Shown: positions 49,301 to 57,123 of the stretch, one piece after another
Numbering within the stretch: the stretch's first letter is position 1
How the letters are laid out: the number at the start of each line of letters is the position of its first letter
NCBI GenBank assembly: GCA_041399205.1
Contig: JAWKTK010000004.1
Coordinates: forward strand, 372,001-436,000
Length of the DNA stretch: 64,000 nucleotides
Direction of reading: 5' to 3'
Origin: JAGQOZ01 sp041399205
GTDB taxonomy: Bacteria; Planctomycetota; Planctomycetia; Pirellulales; Pirellulaceae
Position numbers and translations under genes: made by a program
Notes under the pieces: model-generated
Told to the model about the DNA's origin: nothing
Databases searched by the model: none
The model's input: the letters and a program-made list of their open reading frames with translations, nothing else

Positions 49301-49907
49301 GTCGGTTTACGGTTTGGCTGCGTTGTGCCAAACATTGGGCCGCTTGCAGCGAGACGCCAGTTCGTTTGCGAATCTAAAAATTCTTTCCGCCACGGTGCTG
49401 ACCAGCGTGTTGGTGTTGTCGTTTTCTCCATGGCGCATTGTCGGTTCGTATCACGTAAAAATCTTGGGTGATGCTACCGGAGCCATGCAATACGTGGCAG
49501 CCAACCTGCGACCGGGAGACAAGGTTGGTGCCACCGAACCGCATCCACACGCGGCGCTATTGGAAACGGGACGAAGTGATTTCGATATTGCGTTTCCGTT
49601 GTTGTGGGATTTCACGCACAAGGACGAACAAGGTTATACGCTGGACCGCAACGGCGGTGCTCGAGTCATCGGTTCGATGGCCGACCTGCAGCTGGCGTGT
49701 GCGAACAACGATCGCATCTTTTTTTGCATTAATCGCGAAAAGTTTCGTTCGCGAGGTAAGAATATTCGCTGGGAATATCCTTCAGCGCGAGCCGAATTGT
49801 TTTTTCGCGAAAACTGCCTGCTGGTGCATCGCAGTTATCTGTGGAGCGTCTACTTGTGGGACAAAAATCGCGGTACGTATGAAGCGTTCCGGTCGGAATC
49901 GCCTTAG
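46374..49907 (+). CDS. GT39-like membrane glycosyltransferase with large N-terminal sugar-binding-like domain
   Basis: 1,177 aa. After one transmembrane helix (~32-52) comes a ~480-residue extracytoplasmic part rich in beta strands, with phrases typical of the jelly-roll modules of family 2 glycoside hydrolases (FEVSVNGNMLSRFFLWR, EAYIRVFCNRPYYIFVNGRL, LLKEGANRIVVRATDDP). Around ten transmembrane helices of a GT-C fold follow from ~570 on. FQTLDDDEYASVQAAMAVAE (D687-E690) matches the first-loop acidic motif of ArnT/PMT-type enzymes, followed by SRSPLHHYLAGA and later helices. The enzyme should transfer a sugar from a polyprenyl-phosphate donor on the outer face of the membrane. The acceptor is unknown. 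Coupled to the previous gene by ATGA. Confidence 0.85.
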   Translation: MTSGADKQRPPINWAKRRSSARSWRSLQKATMSATIIGVFFLAVAYALYRFQVPGDYRLYDFEFPEQSKWIAAEGDYPYAGFFRKEMHFHANVKHAWVVVAPYQGFEVSVNGNMLSRFFLWRSTRPFQNGLMEVGQRVATDLPSMGLNYPREYQWTNHRNHILPVFIDLTNSLRLGRNVICFELESRHAPARVRFTGCVELVTGEKIEIHSDESFQAYQVPRGQTHRNWNSNAIMKLDWPPAKIVEAPGGHMFRHVPTEAYTTPFQGEWMFSANRQWETDGRWAGSKRPQSYYYQIEWNVPDTPQEAYIRVFCNRPYYIFVNGRLVDPRLPYSKTRTGDEWIVNSKPPTPRGPPELLDPDETGNLFVGTRFENPRHGDPTENEYRRMENSLNQTSDRPFQNAWAEMPGSYVDPQKGFQHSFDPKGPIVSPEAVVPRALTRNAEDVTYRAYGIANLLKEGANRIVVRATDDPLRDEMGSGAPRLAADVGVVGVRGEQFMTHTGKGWTLHVGGLDQPSHPAITYPLPKKPALLEFRGHARVPAGRKWKSLVHSLLGAAAVVIAYWGTFRLIVARFHVQYLVPSILAVVGAVLLQATMKENHELVHFLIERTWAWISVGVICLPIILLVTIHVVRSIRLSRFVRLPLERIGEKFEHSADRQRWIAWPILLVLLCFCAFVRAYNVDFQTLDDDEYASVQAAMAVAETGTPVYPNGIYYSRSPLHHYLAGATVWLFGGNVWVLRMGPILLGVGTGWMMYLIGSQILGSRWIGLGALLVYSLHPFLIFSSHIARFYQQQQFFAVLVFYFFYFGFVKWGRPFHRYATIWAFSAAIQSQEISAVLGLSMLLGFVAFSHFVKTSEIIKLAIHAACLIGCLAVDFAAFQLICLTRLEGVSPNVEASVKPNFTYALNLLAMFVTYGRVHLALSVFVLIGVAYGVKRRDKGFLFLALMAFSGILFAVTFITGVSLRYQYWIIAPWILMSVYGLAALCQTLGRLQRDASSFANLKILSATVLTSVLVLSFSPWRIVGSYHVKILGDATGAMQYVAANLRPGDKVGATEPHPHAALLETGRSDFDIAFPLLWDFTHKDEQGYTLDRNGGARVIGSMADLQLACANNDRIFFCINREKFRSRGKNIRWEYPSARAELFFRENCLLVHRSYLWSVYLWDKNRGTYEAFRSESP

Positions 49908-50053
49908 TTTTAGAATTCCTGCGTCATGTGCCTCACTCTGGCCGTGGCAGATAGACACAGTAGCTGTCTTCTGGCATTCGCAAATGCTATGCTGTGAGCT
50001 TGCAGCGTGTTCCTGAGCGAGGCTCATCCGTAGCGATATCTAGGAGAATGATC

Positions 50054-51349
50054 ATGGCGAAGCAGAAAACGCAGCCATCACGACGTCAGTTTCTGGAGGC
50101 TGTTTCTATTGGCACGGCGGCGGCGATGGCGCCAACTATTATTCCTTCGTCGGCGCTGGGACGCGACGGTGCGGTGGCGCCCAGCGAACGAATTGTCGTG
50201 GGCGGCATCGGCATCGGGAACCGAGGCGGGTATGACTTGGGCTGCTTTCTGCAACAGCAGGACGTGCAGTTCGTCGCAGTTGCTGACATCAAGCAAAAGC
50301 GTCGGGACGAAGTGAAGAAGATCGTCGACACGCACCACGGTAACGAACAATGCCAGACGTACCGAGACTTTCGTGAACTGCTAGATCGCAATGACATTGA
50401 CGCCGTCCTGATTGCGACGGGCCCAAACTGGCACGCCACTGCCGCAATGACCGCGGCCAAAGCGGGGAAGGACATGTATTGCGAAAAACCGGTCACCAAA
50501 AACATCAGCCAAAGCTTGATCTTGGCCGATACAATGCGACGAACGGGACGCGTCTTTCAGGCCGGAACGCAACGACGCAATTTGCCGCATTTCGCTTTTG
50601 CCTGCGAATTGGCCAGAACCGGGAAACTCGGAAAACTCAAAAAGGTGTTTGCACATCCAGCCGGGATGCAGGCCCTGATGAGCGGCTGGCTGGCACCTGA
50701 AACCGAACCCGACAAGGACGTGGTTGATTGGGACATGTATCTGGGCCCAGCGGCATGGCGTCCGTACAACAAGAGGTTGCTGGACGGCTTTAACTTTGAA
50801 AAAGGCGGCGGATTTGTGGGTGCCTTTAACGGTGGAGGTGTGTTGGAATGGGGTTCGCACTGCGTTGACCTGTGCCAATGGGCTGTCAACGATTGTCTGC
50901 CGCCGGTGGAATACAACACCAAGCAAGATGGTCAACTGATGGCCAGATACGAAGACGGCACGCAATTGATTTTTCGTGAAACCGGTTGGATTCCGCTCGG
51001 TTCTTGCCCTGTGCGGTTTGAAGGAGAAACTGGTTGGGTCGAAGCAGGTGACAGCGGCAAGATCGTGTTGAGTTCGCCCGAATTACTGGCCGGCCGTGAT
51101 GTCGCCGAAATTGGCGGCTACCCGGCGACGTTTCACGTACGAGATTTCCTGGACTGCGTGAAAACTCGTCGACAGCCGAAAGGAAACGCTCAGGCAGCCT
51201 GCAACGCACATATCGCTTGCCACGCTGCGAACATCGCGTTGTTGCTGGACCGCCAAGTCAAATACGACAACGTAACCAACATGTTTATCGACGACGACGA
51301 AGCAAATCGGCTCAGGTCTGAAGCACTGCGCGAACCGTGGAGACTGTAA
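50054..51349 (+). CDS. Tat-exported Gfo/Idh/MocA-family oxidoreductase
   Basis: 431 aa. A TAGGAG ribosome site seven bases upstream favours the ATG at 50054 over one two codons earlier. The N-terminus is a Tat signal (PSRRQFLEAVSIGTAAAMAPT). The dinucleotide-binding motif GGIGIGNRGG, EKPVTKNISQ and the substrate-domain motif GGGVLEWGSHCVDLCQW are present. Exported members keep a tightly bound NAD(P) and are very frequent in planctomycetes, usually near other periplasmic sugar-processing genes. A frameshifted HEAT-repeat protein follows 49 bases after. Confidence 0.9.
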   Translation: MAKQKTQPSRRQFLEAVSIGTAAAMAPTIIPSSALGRDGAVAPSERIVVGGIGIGNRGGYDLGCFLQQQDVQFVAVADIKQKRRDEVKKIVDTHHGNEQCQTYRDFRELLDRNDIDAVLIATGPNWHATAAMTAAKAGKDMYCEKPVTKNISQSLILADTMRRTGRVFQAGTQRRNLPHFAFACELARTGKLGKLKKVFAHPAGMQALMSGWLAPETEPDKDVVDWDMYLGPAAWRPYNKRLLDGFNFEKGGGFVGAFNGGGVLEWGSHCVDLCQWAVNDCLPPVEYNTKQDGQLMARYEDGTQLIFRETGWIPLGSCPVRFEGETGWVEAGDSGKIVLSSPELLAGRDVAEIGGYPATFHVRDFLDCVKTRRQPKGNAQAACNAHIACHAANIALLLDRQVKYDNVTNMFIDDDEANRLRSEALREPWRL

Positions 51350-51398
51350 CGTGATTCGAAAACAAACCAACTCTCTTGACCAAGACGGACTCGTTATC

Positions 51399-53542
51399 AT
51401 GTTTCGCTCCAATTTTACTTTCTCTGTTCGAATTTTCTACATTGCTGTCGTCGCGTTGAGTTTGCCGTGGGCGACTCTATCCAGTAACGCACAATCATCC
51501 GCACCCCATCAGAACAGGAGTCGAATTATTGGATCTCCTTCGTTCGGAAGCTGCCGCTGCAGAAAAGGCAATCGCCTGTAAAAAGCTGGCTATCTACGGT
51601 TCGGACGCGGCGGTACCTGGTTAGCAAAGCTCTTGCCAGATCCGCAATTATCATCGTGGGCCAGGATTCCTTTGGAAGTCATTCCGGGCGACGCACCCGA
51701 CAAGGCACTGCGAACCGCTGCAGAAACACTGGATGGCAAATTACTAGTAGGCGTCATCAATTCCATTAGTGTCCGTCGTGATGCACAGGCGGTGGAATTG
51801 TTGGCTATCAAACTTGAAGATGCGGACACCGAAGTCGCGTCCGCAGCGGCCGTGGCGCTGGGAAACATTGGTGACGCTTTGTCCATTCAGGCGTTACAGC
51901 CCGCTTTGACGCACGAATCGGATAACGTGCGTTCGTCTGTTGCCGAAGCATGCATCTTGGCCGCGGAACGATTGCATCAAAACGGAGATGCCAACGCCGC
52001 AGCTGATCTGTACGATCTGGTTCGAACATCCAATGTGCCTCAGCAACGAATAATTGAGGCAACTCGAGGTGCAATCCTGGCGAGAAATCAAGACGGAATT
52101 CCAATGTTGTTCGAGACGTTTCGATCAGCAGACAAGAAAATGTTTCAGTTGGCGTTAAGCACCGTGCGAGAATTTCCCGGTGGCCAGGTCGACCAAGAAT
52201 TGGCTGCTGAATTGAAGCGAACCACACCGGAACGCGCTGCGTTGATTGTTCAAACCATGGCGGATCGTCCGGAAACCGTTTCGCTTCCGGATGTGTTGCA
52301 GGCGGCGGAAACAGGCGACAAACTGGTGCGACTCTCCGCCATGGAGGCGCTGCAACGCATTGGTGATGATTCGTGCTTGGCAACGTTACTGACGATTGCC
52401 ACGGACAAGGATGCAGACCTTGCTTCGGCCGCGCAAGATTCCATCGCTGTGCTTCCGGGCGAACGCGTGGATCAGGAAATTCGCCAGGCGTTGTCCATTT
52501 CGAAAGATGGTCAACGCATTGTTTTGTTAAAACTAATCAGCGAACGTCGCATTGATGCAGTGGACGACGTCATTCAGTCCTTGCAGAGTTCCACTTCATC
52601 AGAACGCCACGCCGCACTTTTGGCTTTGGGAGAAACAGTCTCACTGCCGAAATTGTCCGTGCTCATCACGCAAGCCGTTCGGCCAAATCACGCCGACGAT
52701 GCCGCGGTGGCCCAGCAAGCTCTACAAACGGCCTGCGTACGAATGCCCGACCGCGAAGCGTGTGCCGCCGAATTAGCGACCGCGCTGAAAAAGGCTCCCA
52801 CCTCCGCCAAAACGATGCTGCTGGAGACCGTGGCAGCGGTCGGTGGAACGACTGCGTTGGACACGCTGTCGGCCGCCGCCAACAGTGCCGATTCGCAGCT
52901 TCAAGATGACGGCAGCCGTTTGCTTGGAACTTGGAACAACCTTGCCGCGGCGCCGGTGTTATTGGAATTGGCCAAGTCCGGACCCGAGGAAAAATACCGA
53001 GTTCGCGCGCTGCGAGGCTACTTGGGACTCGCTCGTACGTTTCGATGCCCGACCAACAACGCGCCAGAAATGTGTCAAAACGCTTTCGATGTGACTCGTA
53101 TCGTTGCGTCCGAACGCAAGCTGGCCTGGAAGTTCTCAAGATTCATCCCAGCGCTGCTGGATTAGAAATTGCAGTTCAAGCCATGAAGCTTCCCGAACTG
53201 AAAACGGACGCGACAACCGCCGTTGTCACTATTTCACAAGGAATCAAGGGAGTCGACGTTCAGCAGTTGTTATTGGATGCCGGACTGGAAAAAGTAAAAC
53301 TGGAAATCATCAAAGCGGAATATGGAGCCGGTTCAAAGCTGCAGGATGTTACTAATGTGTTGCAGCAGCAGAACGCTGGACTGCCGTTGATCGCTCTGTC
53401 CGGACCTTACAACGCCAGTTTTGGCGGTGATCCGGCACCAGGTGTGGCCAAGCGATTACGAATCCAATACCGCATCAATGGCAAAAACGCCGAAGCATCT
53501 TTCGTCGAAAATTCGCCGATCCTGTTGCCAGCGCCAGAATAA
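51399..53542 (+). pseudogene. Secreted HEAT-repeat protein, several frameshifts
   Basis: About 710 aa if repaired. The signal peptide (FSVRIFYIAVVALSLPWAT, ending near SNAQS) is in one frame. A segment with ELLDLLRSEAAAAEKAIACK is in a second frame (~51505-51615). The main part (51633 to ~53040) is a run of HEAT repeats (AAVALGNIGDALSIQALQPAL, SAMEALQRIGDDSCLATLLTI), and the last ~170 residues continue in other frames after breaks near 53045, 53070 and 53130. Restoring one T in GTACCTTGG near 51619 joins the second and third parts as VPWLAKLLPDP. The repeated unit is typical of planctomycete periplasmic HEAT proteins found beside Gfo/Idh and DUF1080 genes. Probably a protein-binding scaffold. 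The sequence from 51633 to 53165 is one uninterrupted frame of 510 aa. Confidence 0.78.
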
Positions 53543-53617
53543 TGAATGGCCGAATTGCACCGACGTGGACCGACGAGTTCATGCTGGTACGGCAGGCAAT
53601 TTTTTTGCGGAAAACGT

Positions 53618-53655
53618 AACGAATCCCAAACGATCTCCGTCGTTCGGGATTCGTT
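53618..53655. terminator. Strong hairpin between convergent genes
   Basis: Ten-base perfect arms AACGAATCCC / GGGATTCGTT extend inward as AAACGA/TCGTT. TTTT follows four bases after the stem on the plus strand, and an A-rich run precedes it, so it could terminate both the HEAT gene (plus) and the glycoside hydrolase gene (minus). Confidence 0.65.
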
Positions 53656-53717
53656 GTCGTTTTACGTTTGCGAAACGAAACGAATCGGTTTGTGGTCATT
53701 CGCACAAATCGCATTGA

Positions 53718-54737
53718 CTATTCGGCCGACTGTGTCGTCAGTTCTTGCAGTTTGCCGTAGACGACCGGATCATCTTGTTCGCCAGCAAAATGAAACGGAA
53801 ATCGTTGGTTCTGTTTTTCGTGCATGAAGCCCCACGAGGCGCCGTTGCGAACACTCAGTTCCAATGCTCGGGCCCCGTCGGCGCCGACTTTATCGTCTTC
53901 GTTACAAACAATGGGCTTTCCGAACTTTTGCAGTGCGGCGATTCGGTCAGGAATTTCTTGCAACGGAGTGTTGTTGTAGTGTACCAGCAGAAAGTCACAG
54001 ACGCGGGCCACACCTTCGTCAACTCCACCGCCACCTCCTCCGCTGGTCGACACCAACAGTTGCGGATCGGTCTTCTTGGCCAACCGGATCAATTCGATTT
54101 GGCCTTCAGAGGTTTTCAGAATTTGAAAATCGAACCCGCCGTGTCCGTATTCGTTGGTGACTTCCAATACGACGTTGGAAAACTGGCACTTCTGAATCCA
54201 CCGAACCACGGCAACCAACGCGGTTCGAATGGCCGCTTCATCTTGAAGCTGTTGATCTTGTCGCTGATAGAAACAGCCGAGTATGACTGCCAGACCTTGT
54301 TGGTCACAAGCACGAATCACACGTTCGACTCGCTGCAGATAGTCGGTTCGTAATTCGCCGTTGGCCGTAAACGCCGAATTAATGGCCCCTTCGTAACCAG
54401 GCATGCCACCTTGCAGGCCTAGCGTAAAGGCGTTGACACCTTGCGCTTTGTATTCGCTAATCATCTCAATGAACTGGTTGGTATTGGCGTCCGGATCAAA
54501 ATCACTACGGCCTAAGTCCTCGAATGTGCAATTCACCATCCGCACGTTCATCAGCAGACCCTCTGCTGGCGTGCCGGAATTGGTCGTTGAATCACCCAGC
54601 ATCCAGCGGCCTTTGCGAATCAAGACACGAGTCTCGCCTGCCAGCGCAGCCTGACTGGATGCCAATGTAATGGCCATGACAACTAGCCACTTGAAGCCAA
54701 AAGATGACGTTGAATTTTTTCTCATCGTTTTCACCAA
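53718..54737 (-). CDS. Secreted TIM-barrel glycoside hydrolase-like protein
   Basis: 339 aa. A signal peptide is clear (SSFGFKWLVVMAITLASSQ, cut near AALAGE); the internal ATG at the fifth codon (MRKNSTSSFGF) is an equally good start. The fold resembles clan GH-A enzymes such as family 5: VRMVNCTFEDLG, ACDQQGLAVILGCFYQ, then EVTNEYGHGG with an Asn-Glu pair fitting the acid/base residue, and KPIVCNEDDK with a glutamate in the nucleophile position near strand 7. The substrate is unknown; many planctomycete members are annotated only as hypothetical. It is transcribed away from the TolC-like gene. Confidence 0.75.
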   Translation of the reverse strand: MVKTMRKNSTSSFGFKWLVVMAITLASSQAALAGETRVLIRKGRWMLGDSTTNSGTPAEGLLMNVRMVNCTFEDLGRSDFDPDANTNQFIEMISEYKAQGVNAFTLGLQGGMPGYEGAINSAFTANGELRTDYLQRVERVIRACDQQGLAVILGCFYQRQDQQLQDEAAIRTALVAVVRWIQKCQFSNVVLEVTNEYGHGGFDFQILKTSEGQIELIRLAKKTDPQLLVSTSGGGGGGVDEGVARVCDFLLVHYNNTPLQEIPDRIAALQKFGKPIVCNEDDKVGADGARALELSVRNGASWGFMHEKQNQRFPFHFAGEQDDPVVYGKLQELTTQSAE

Positions 54738-55069
54738 TTCGATTTTTATCTTTTTGCGAGAACGCCGTCGGATTGCGAAGTTTTGACGCTACCAGCATTC
54801 GTAACACTGGTCTCCCAGAATCGTTTGGCTTTGCTCAGTGCGTCGTCCATCGAATAAGCATTTCACCTGGCTGCATTCAAGCATGGCTGGCGCTGCTGTC
54901 ACGGCTCGGCTTGCGATTGTCAAGCAAAAAGTAGCTCGGTACAATCCCTGCCCGTCTATCCGCGAATCGTAATCCATGAACTGATCGATGTTTAGGTCAT
55001 TCGGCGGTGCGACGCAGCGGAACAAAAAACTTATTCCCTTCTGTGAAATAATTTAGAACGAACCTCGTC
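54738..55069. other. Divergent promoter region between the hydrolase and TolC-like genes
   Basis: About 330 bases. It holds a good plus-strand promoter candidate (54917-54945). No gene-like frame with family features was found on either strand, and no repeat of the families seen elsewhere in the window. Confidence 0.45.
54917..54945 (+). promoter_or_regulatory. Probable sigma-70-type promoter of the TolC-like gene
   Basis: TTGTCA (54917-54922) and TACAAT (54940-54945) with an ideal 17-base spacer, giving a leader of about 115 bases before the TTG start at 55070. The fit to consensus is good at both boxes. Confidence 0.5.
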
Positions 55070-56690
55070 TTGATTCGACCGTTCGCTGTTCATTGCCTGT
55101 TGCTGCTTGGTGTCGCGTCCCTGATTGCGACGCACCGCTCGGTGTACGCGCAGCCCGCTTCGAGCCGCACGGTGGGTGTCACCGCCAACGATCACGCGAA
55201 TGGTCCTGAGACGTCAGACCGACTGTTGCCGATGGACCTGCATACACTGCAGGTGATGGTGCTGCGTTCAAATACGGAAATCCTGGTGCGACAACAGGAT
55301 GTCACTTTGGCGCGCGAGCAAATTGGGATTGAGCGAGCGGCGTTTGATCCGAATTTCTTCGGTCGCTGGAATGGGCAACGCGGCCACGCCGTCCGCACAA
55401 AGTTCGGAACGACCGCTGGGGCCGAAAAACACCGGCGACGCGCAGTTTGCCATTGGCAAGCGAACTCAACGAGGCACGCGCGTCGAACTGGGCGGTAACT
55501 ATCAGATGTTCCGCAGCGAATCGACCGGAAGTTTACTCAATCCTGAACATCAGACTTTCGGATATCTATCTGTGACCAAACCTTTGCTACGAGGTGCGGG
55601 GCTGTTCTACAACCGAGGCAACATTATTCTGGCGTCGCAATTCCAAGAAATCACCGACCAGCGCTGGCAGCGTCTGGTCTTGGAACGCCTGCAAGAAGCC
55701 GAAGCGTTGTACTGGCAGTTTTTCCTGCGTCATGAAAATTGGCGAGACTTAGACGCCATCTTTGCGTTGGCAGATCAGCTGGAAGAATACGCCAAGCTTT
55801 CGTTCGAAAAAGGGCTGACGTCGGAACTGGAATACGCTCGAGCTCGCGCGGTTGTCGCCAGTCGAAAAATGCGACTTTTGGACGCGGCCAATCAAGCGAT
55901 CCTGGCAGAGAACGAACTCAAGGCTATTACCAATCATCAAGACGCCACCGTGGGACCAACGGAAGTTTGGATTCCTCGTGAACGTCCCGTAGTACTGCAA
56001 ACGGAATTCGTGCCCGAAGACGAAATCTTTACCGGACTGCAAAACCGATCGGACTTTCAAGCGGCTGTCGTTTCGCTGCAACGTCAAAAAGTGCAAGTCG
56101 AATTGGCCAAACGCAATCTGCGTCCCTTTCTGGATTTGGAGGCCGGGCTTTCCAGCCGATCGTTGGGTGGCGGCGATGCGGAAGTGCGAGATTCCGACGG
56201 AAATCCCGTGCTCAGCCCGTATCGGGGCAGCATTGGTGATGCGTTGCAGCGGATGACTTGGCGAGACGGAGCAGTGTGGAACGTCGGTGTAGTCGTACGT
56301 TTTCCTTATGCCTATCGCGAAGAACGTTCCATTGTGCGGCAACGCCTGGCGGTGGTACGGCAGGAAATGGAAACGTTGATTCGAATTGAACGCAATATCA
56401 TTCGCGAAGTTCGTACGGCTTTGCGTTTGATTGAAAATGGTTTCTTGCGAGTCGAACAAGCGAGAGTCCAACGCGAAATGACTCAGACCGTTTATGACAA
56501 AGTGTTCGAAGCGATGAAATTGGGCGAAGCCGACATCAAACGCGTTGTCGATGCTTTAGACGAATTGGCCGAAGCCAAAATCGAAGAAAACCGTGCCGTC
56601 ACGGAATACATTCAATACTTGACCAGTCTTGAACGAGCCAACGGCACGTATCTAACCAACCGAGGCTTTTCGCTGGCGGAATTGCCCTGA
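55070..56690 (+). pseudogene. TolC-family outer-membrane efflux protein, one frameshift
   Basis: About 540 aa. It starts with TTG (MIRPFAVHCLLLLGVASLI), giving a signal peptide cut near VYAQP. The typical TolC helices begin LPMDLHTLQVMVLRSNTEILVRQQ. The frame changes near 55365; the downstream frame from ~55370 to the stop carries the rest (GYLSVTKPLLRGAG, LYWQFFLRHENWRDL, ALRLIENGFLRVEQARVQ). The second frame alone covers 463 aa. TolC channels work with HlyD-type adaptors; the nearest adaptor is at 43391 in the same direction, so they may belong to one exporter, though other genes intervene. The inferred junction needs a single-base change, most simply an assembly error. Confidence 0.85.
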
Positions 56691-56745
56691 AGCGTTCCCA
56701 GTGGTGTCACGTAGACTTCGCCAATCTGCGACATGGGACGCTTCA
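56688..56745. terminator. Inverted repeat holding the stop codons of two convergent genes
   Basis: Arms TGAAGCGTTCCCA (56688-56700) and TGGGACGCTTCA (56734-56745) pair with one bulge around a 33-base loop. The left arm begins with the TGA of the TolC-like gene, and the right arm ends with the TGA, read on the minus strand, of the small protein. There is no T-run, so any terminator activity would be weak. Confidence 0.5.
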
Positions 56746-56995
56746 ACGGGAAACACTGGCCAAATACTCCTCAATCAGCTTGACGACTTCTGGTTCTCGT
56801 TCATACAGCTTCATTGCAGCGTGCCATTTAACTTCTTCATCCGAAAGATTTGGGGCCAGCTTTACGTATCCGCCTTGCCATCTGCTGACGAGTCCACGCA
56901 AACATTGCTGCGCTTCGCGATACTTTTTCGGCAGGCGACATTGCTTTCCAACGTCGTTCGTATTCAAGATCGATTTCCGATGCGGTCACCGTCAT
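56743..56995 (-). pseudogene. Small helical protein of unknown function, frameshifted
   Basis: About 83 aa if repaired. The N-terminal part (MTVTASEIDLEYERRWKAMS, then PAEKVSRSAAMFAWTRQQMARRI) is in one frame and the C-terminal part (LSDEEVKWHAAMKLYEREPE, then VVKLIEEYLASVSR) in another, with a break near 56850. The pattern MSPAEKxxRxxxM...W followed by an acidic helix resembles small proteins often encoded next to nucleotidyltransferase-like genes in planctomycetes and cyanobacteria; no such partner is recognisable here. The function is unknown. Both halves have good codon periodicity on the minus strand, so I think the gene is real. Confidence 0.45.
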
Positions 56996-57123
56996 TGCTC
57001 CGTTTGGATTCGTCAGCCAGTATAGACAATGGATGCCATAGGACGAAACTACAGAACACCGATGATCCATTCGTGTTTCTTCTGTGCGAGAGGATCTTGC
57101 TCGGCCAAGTCTGTACGCGCGAA

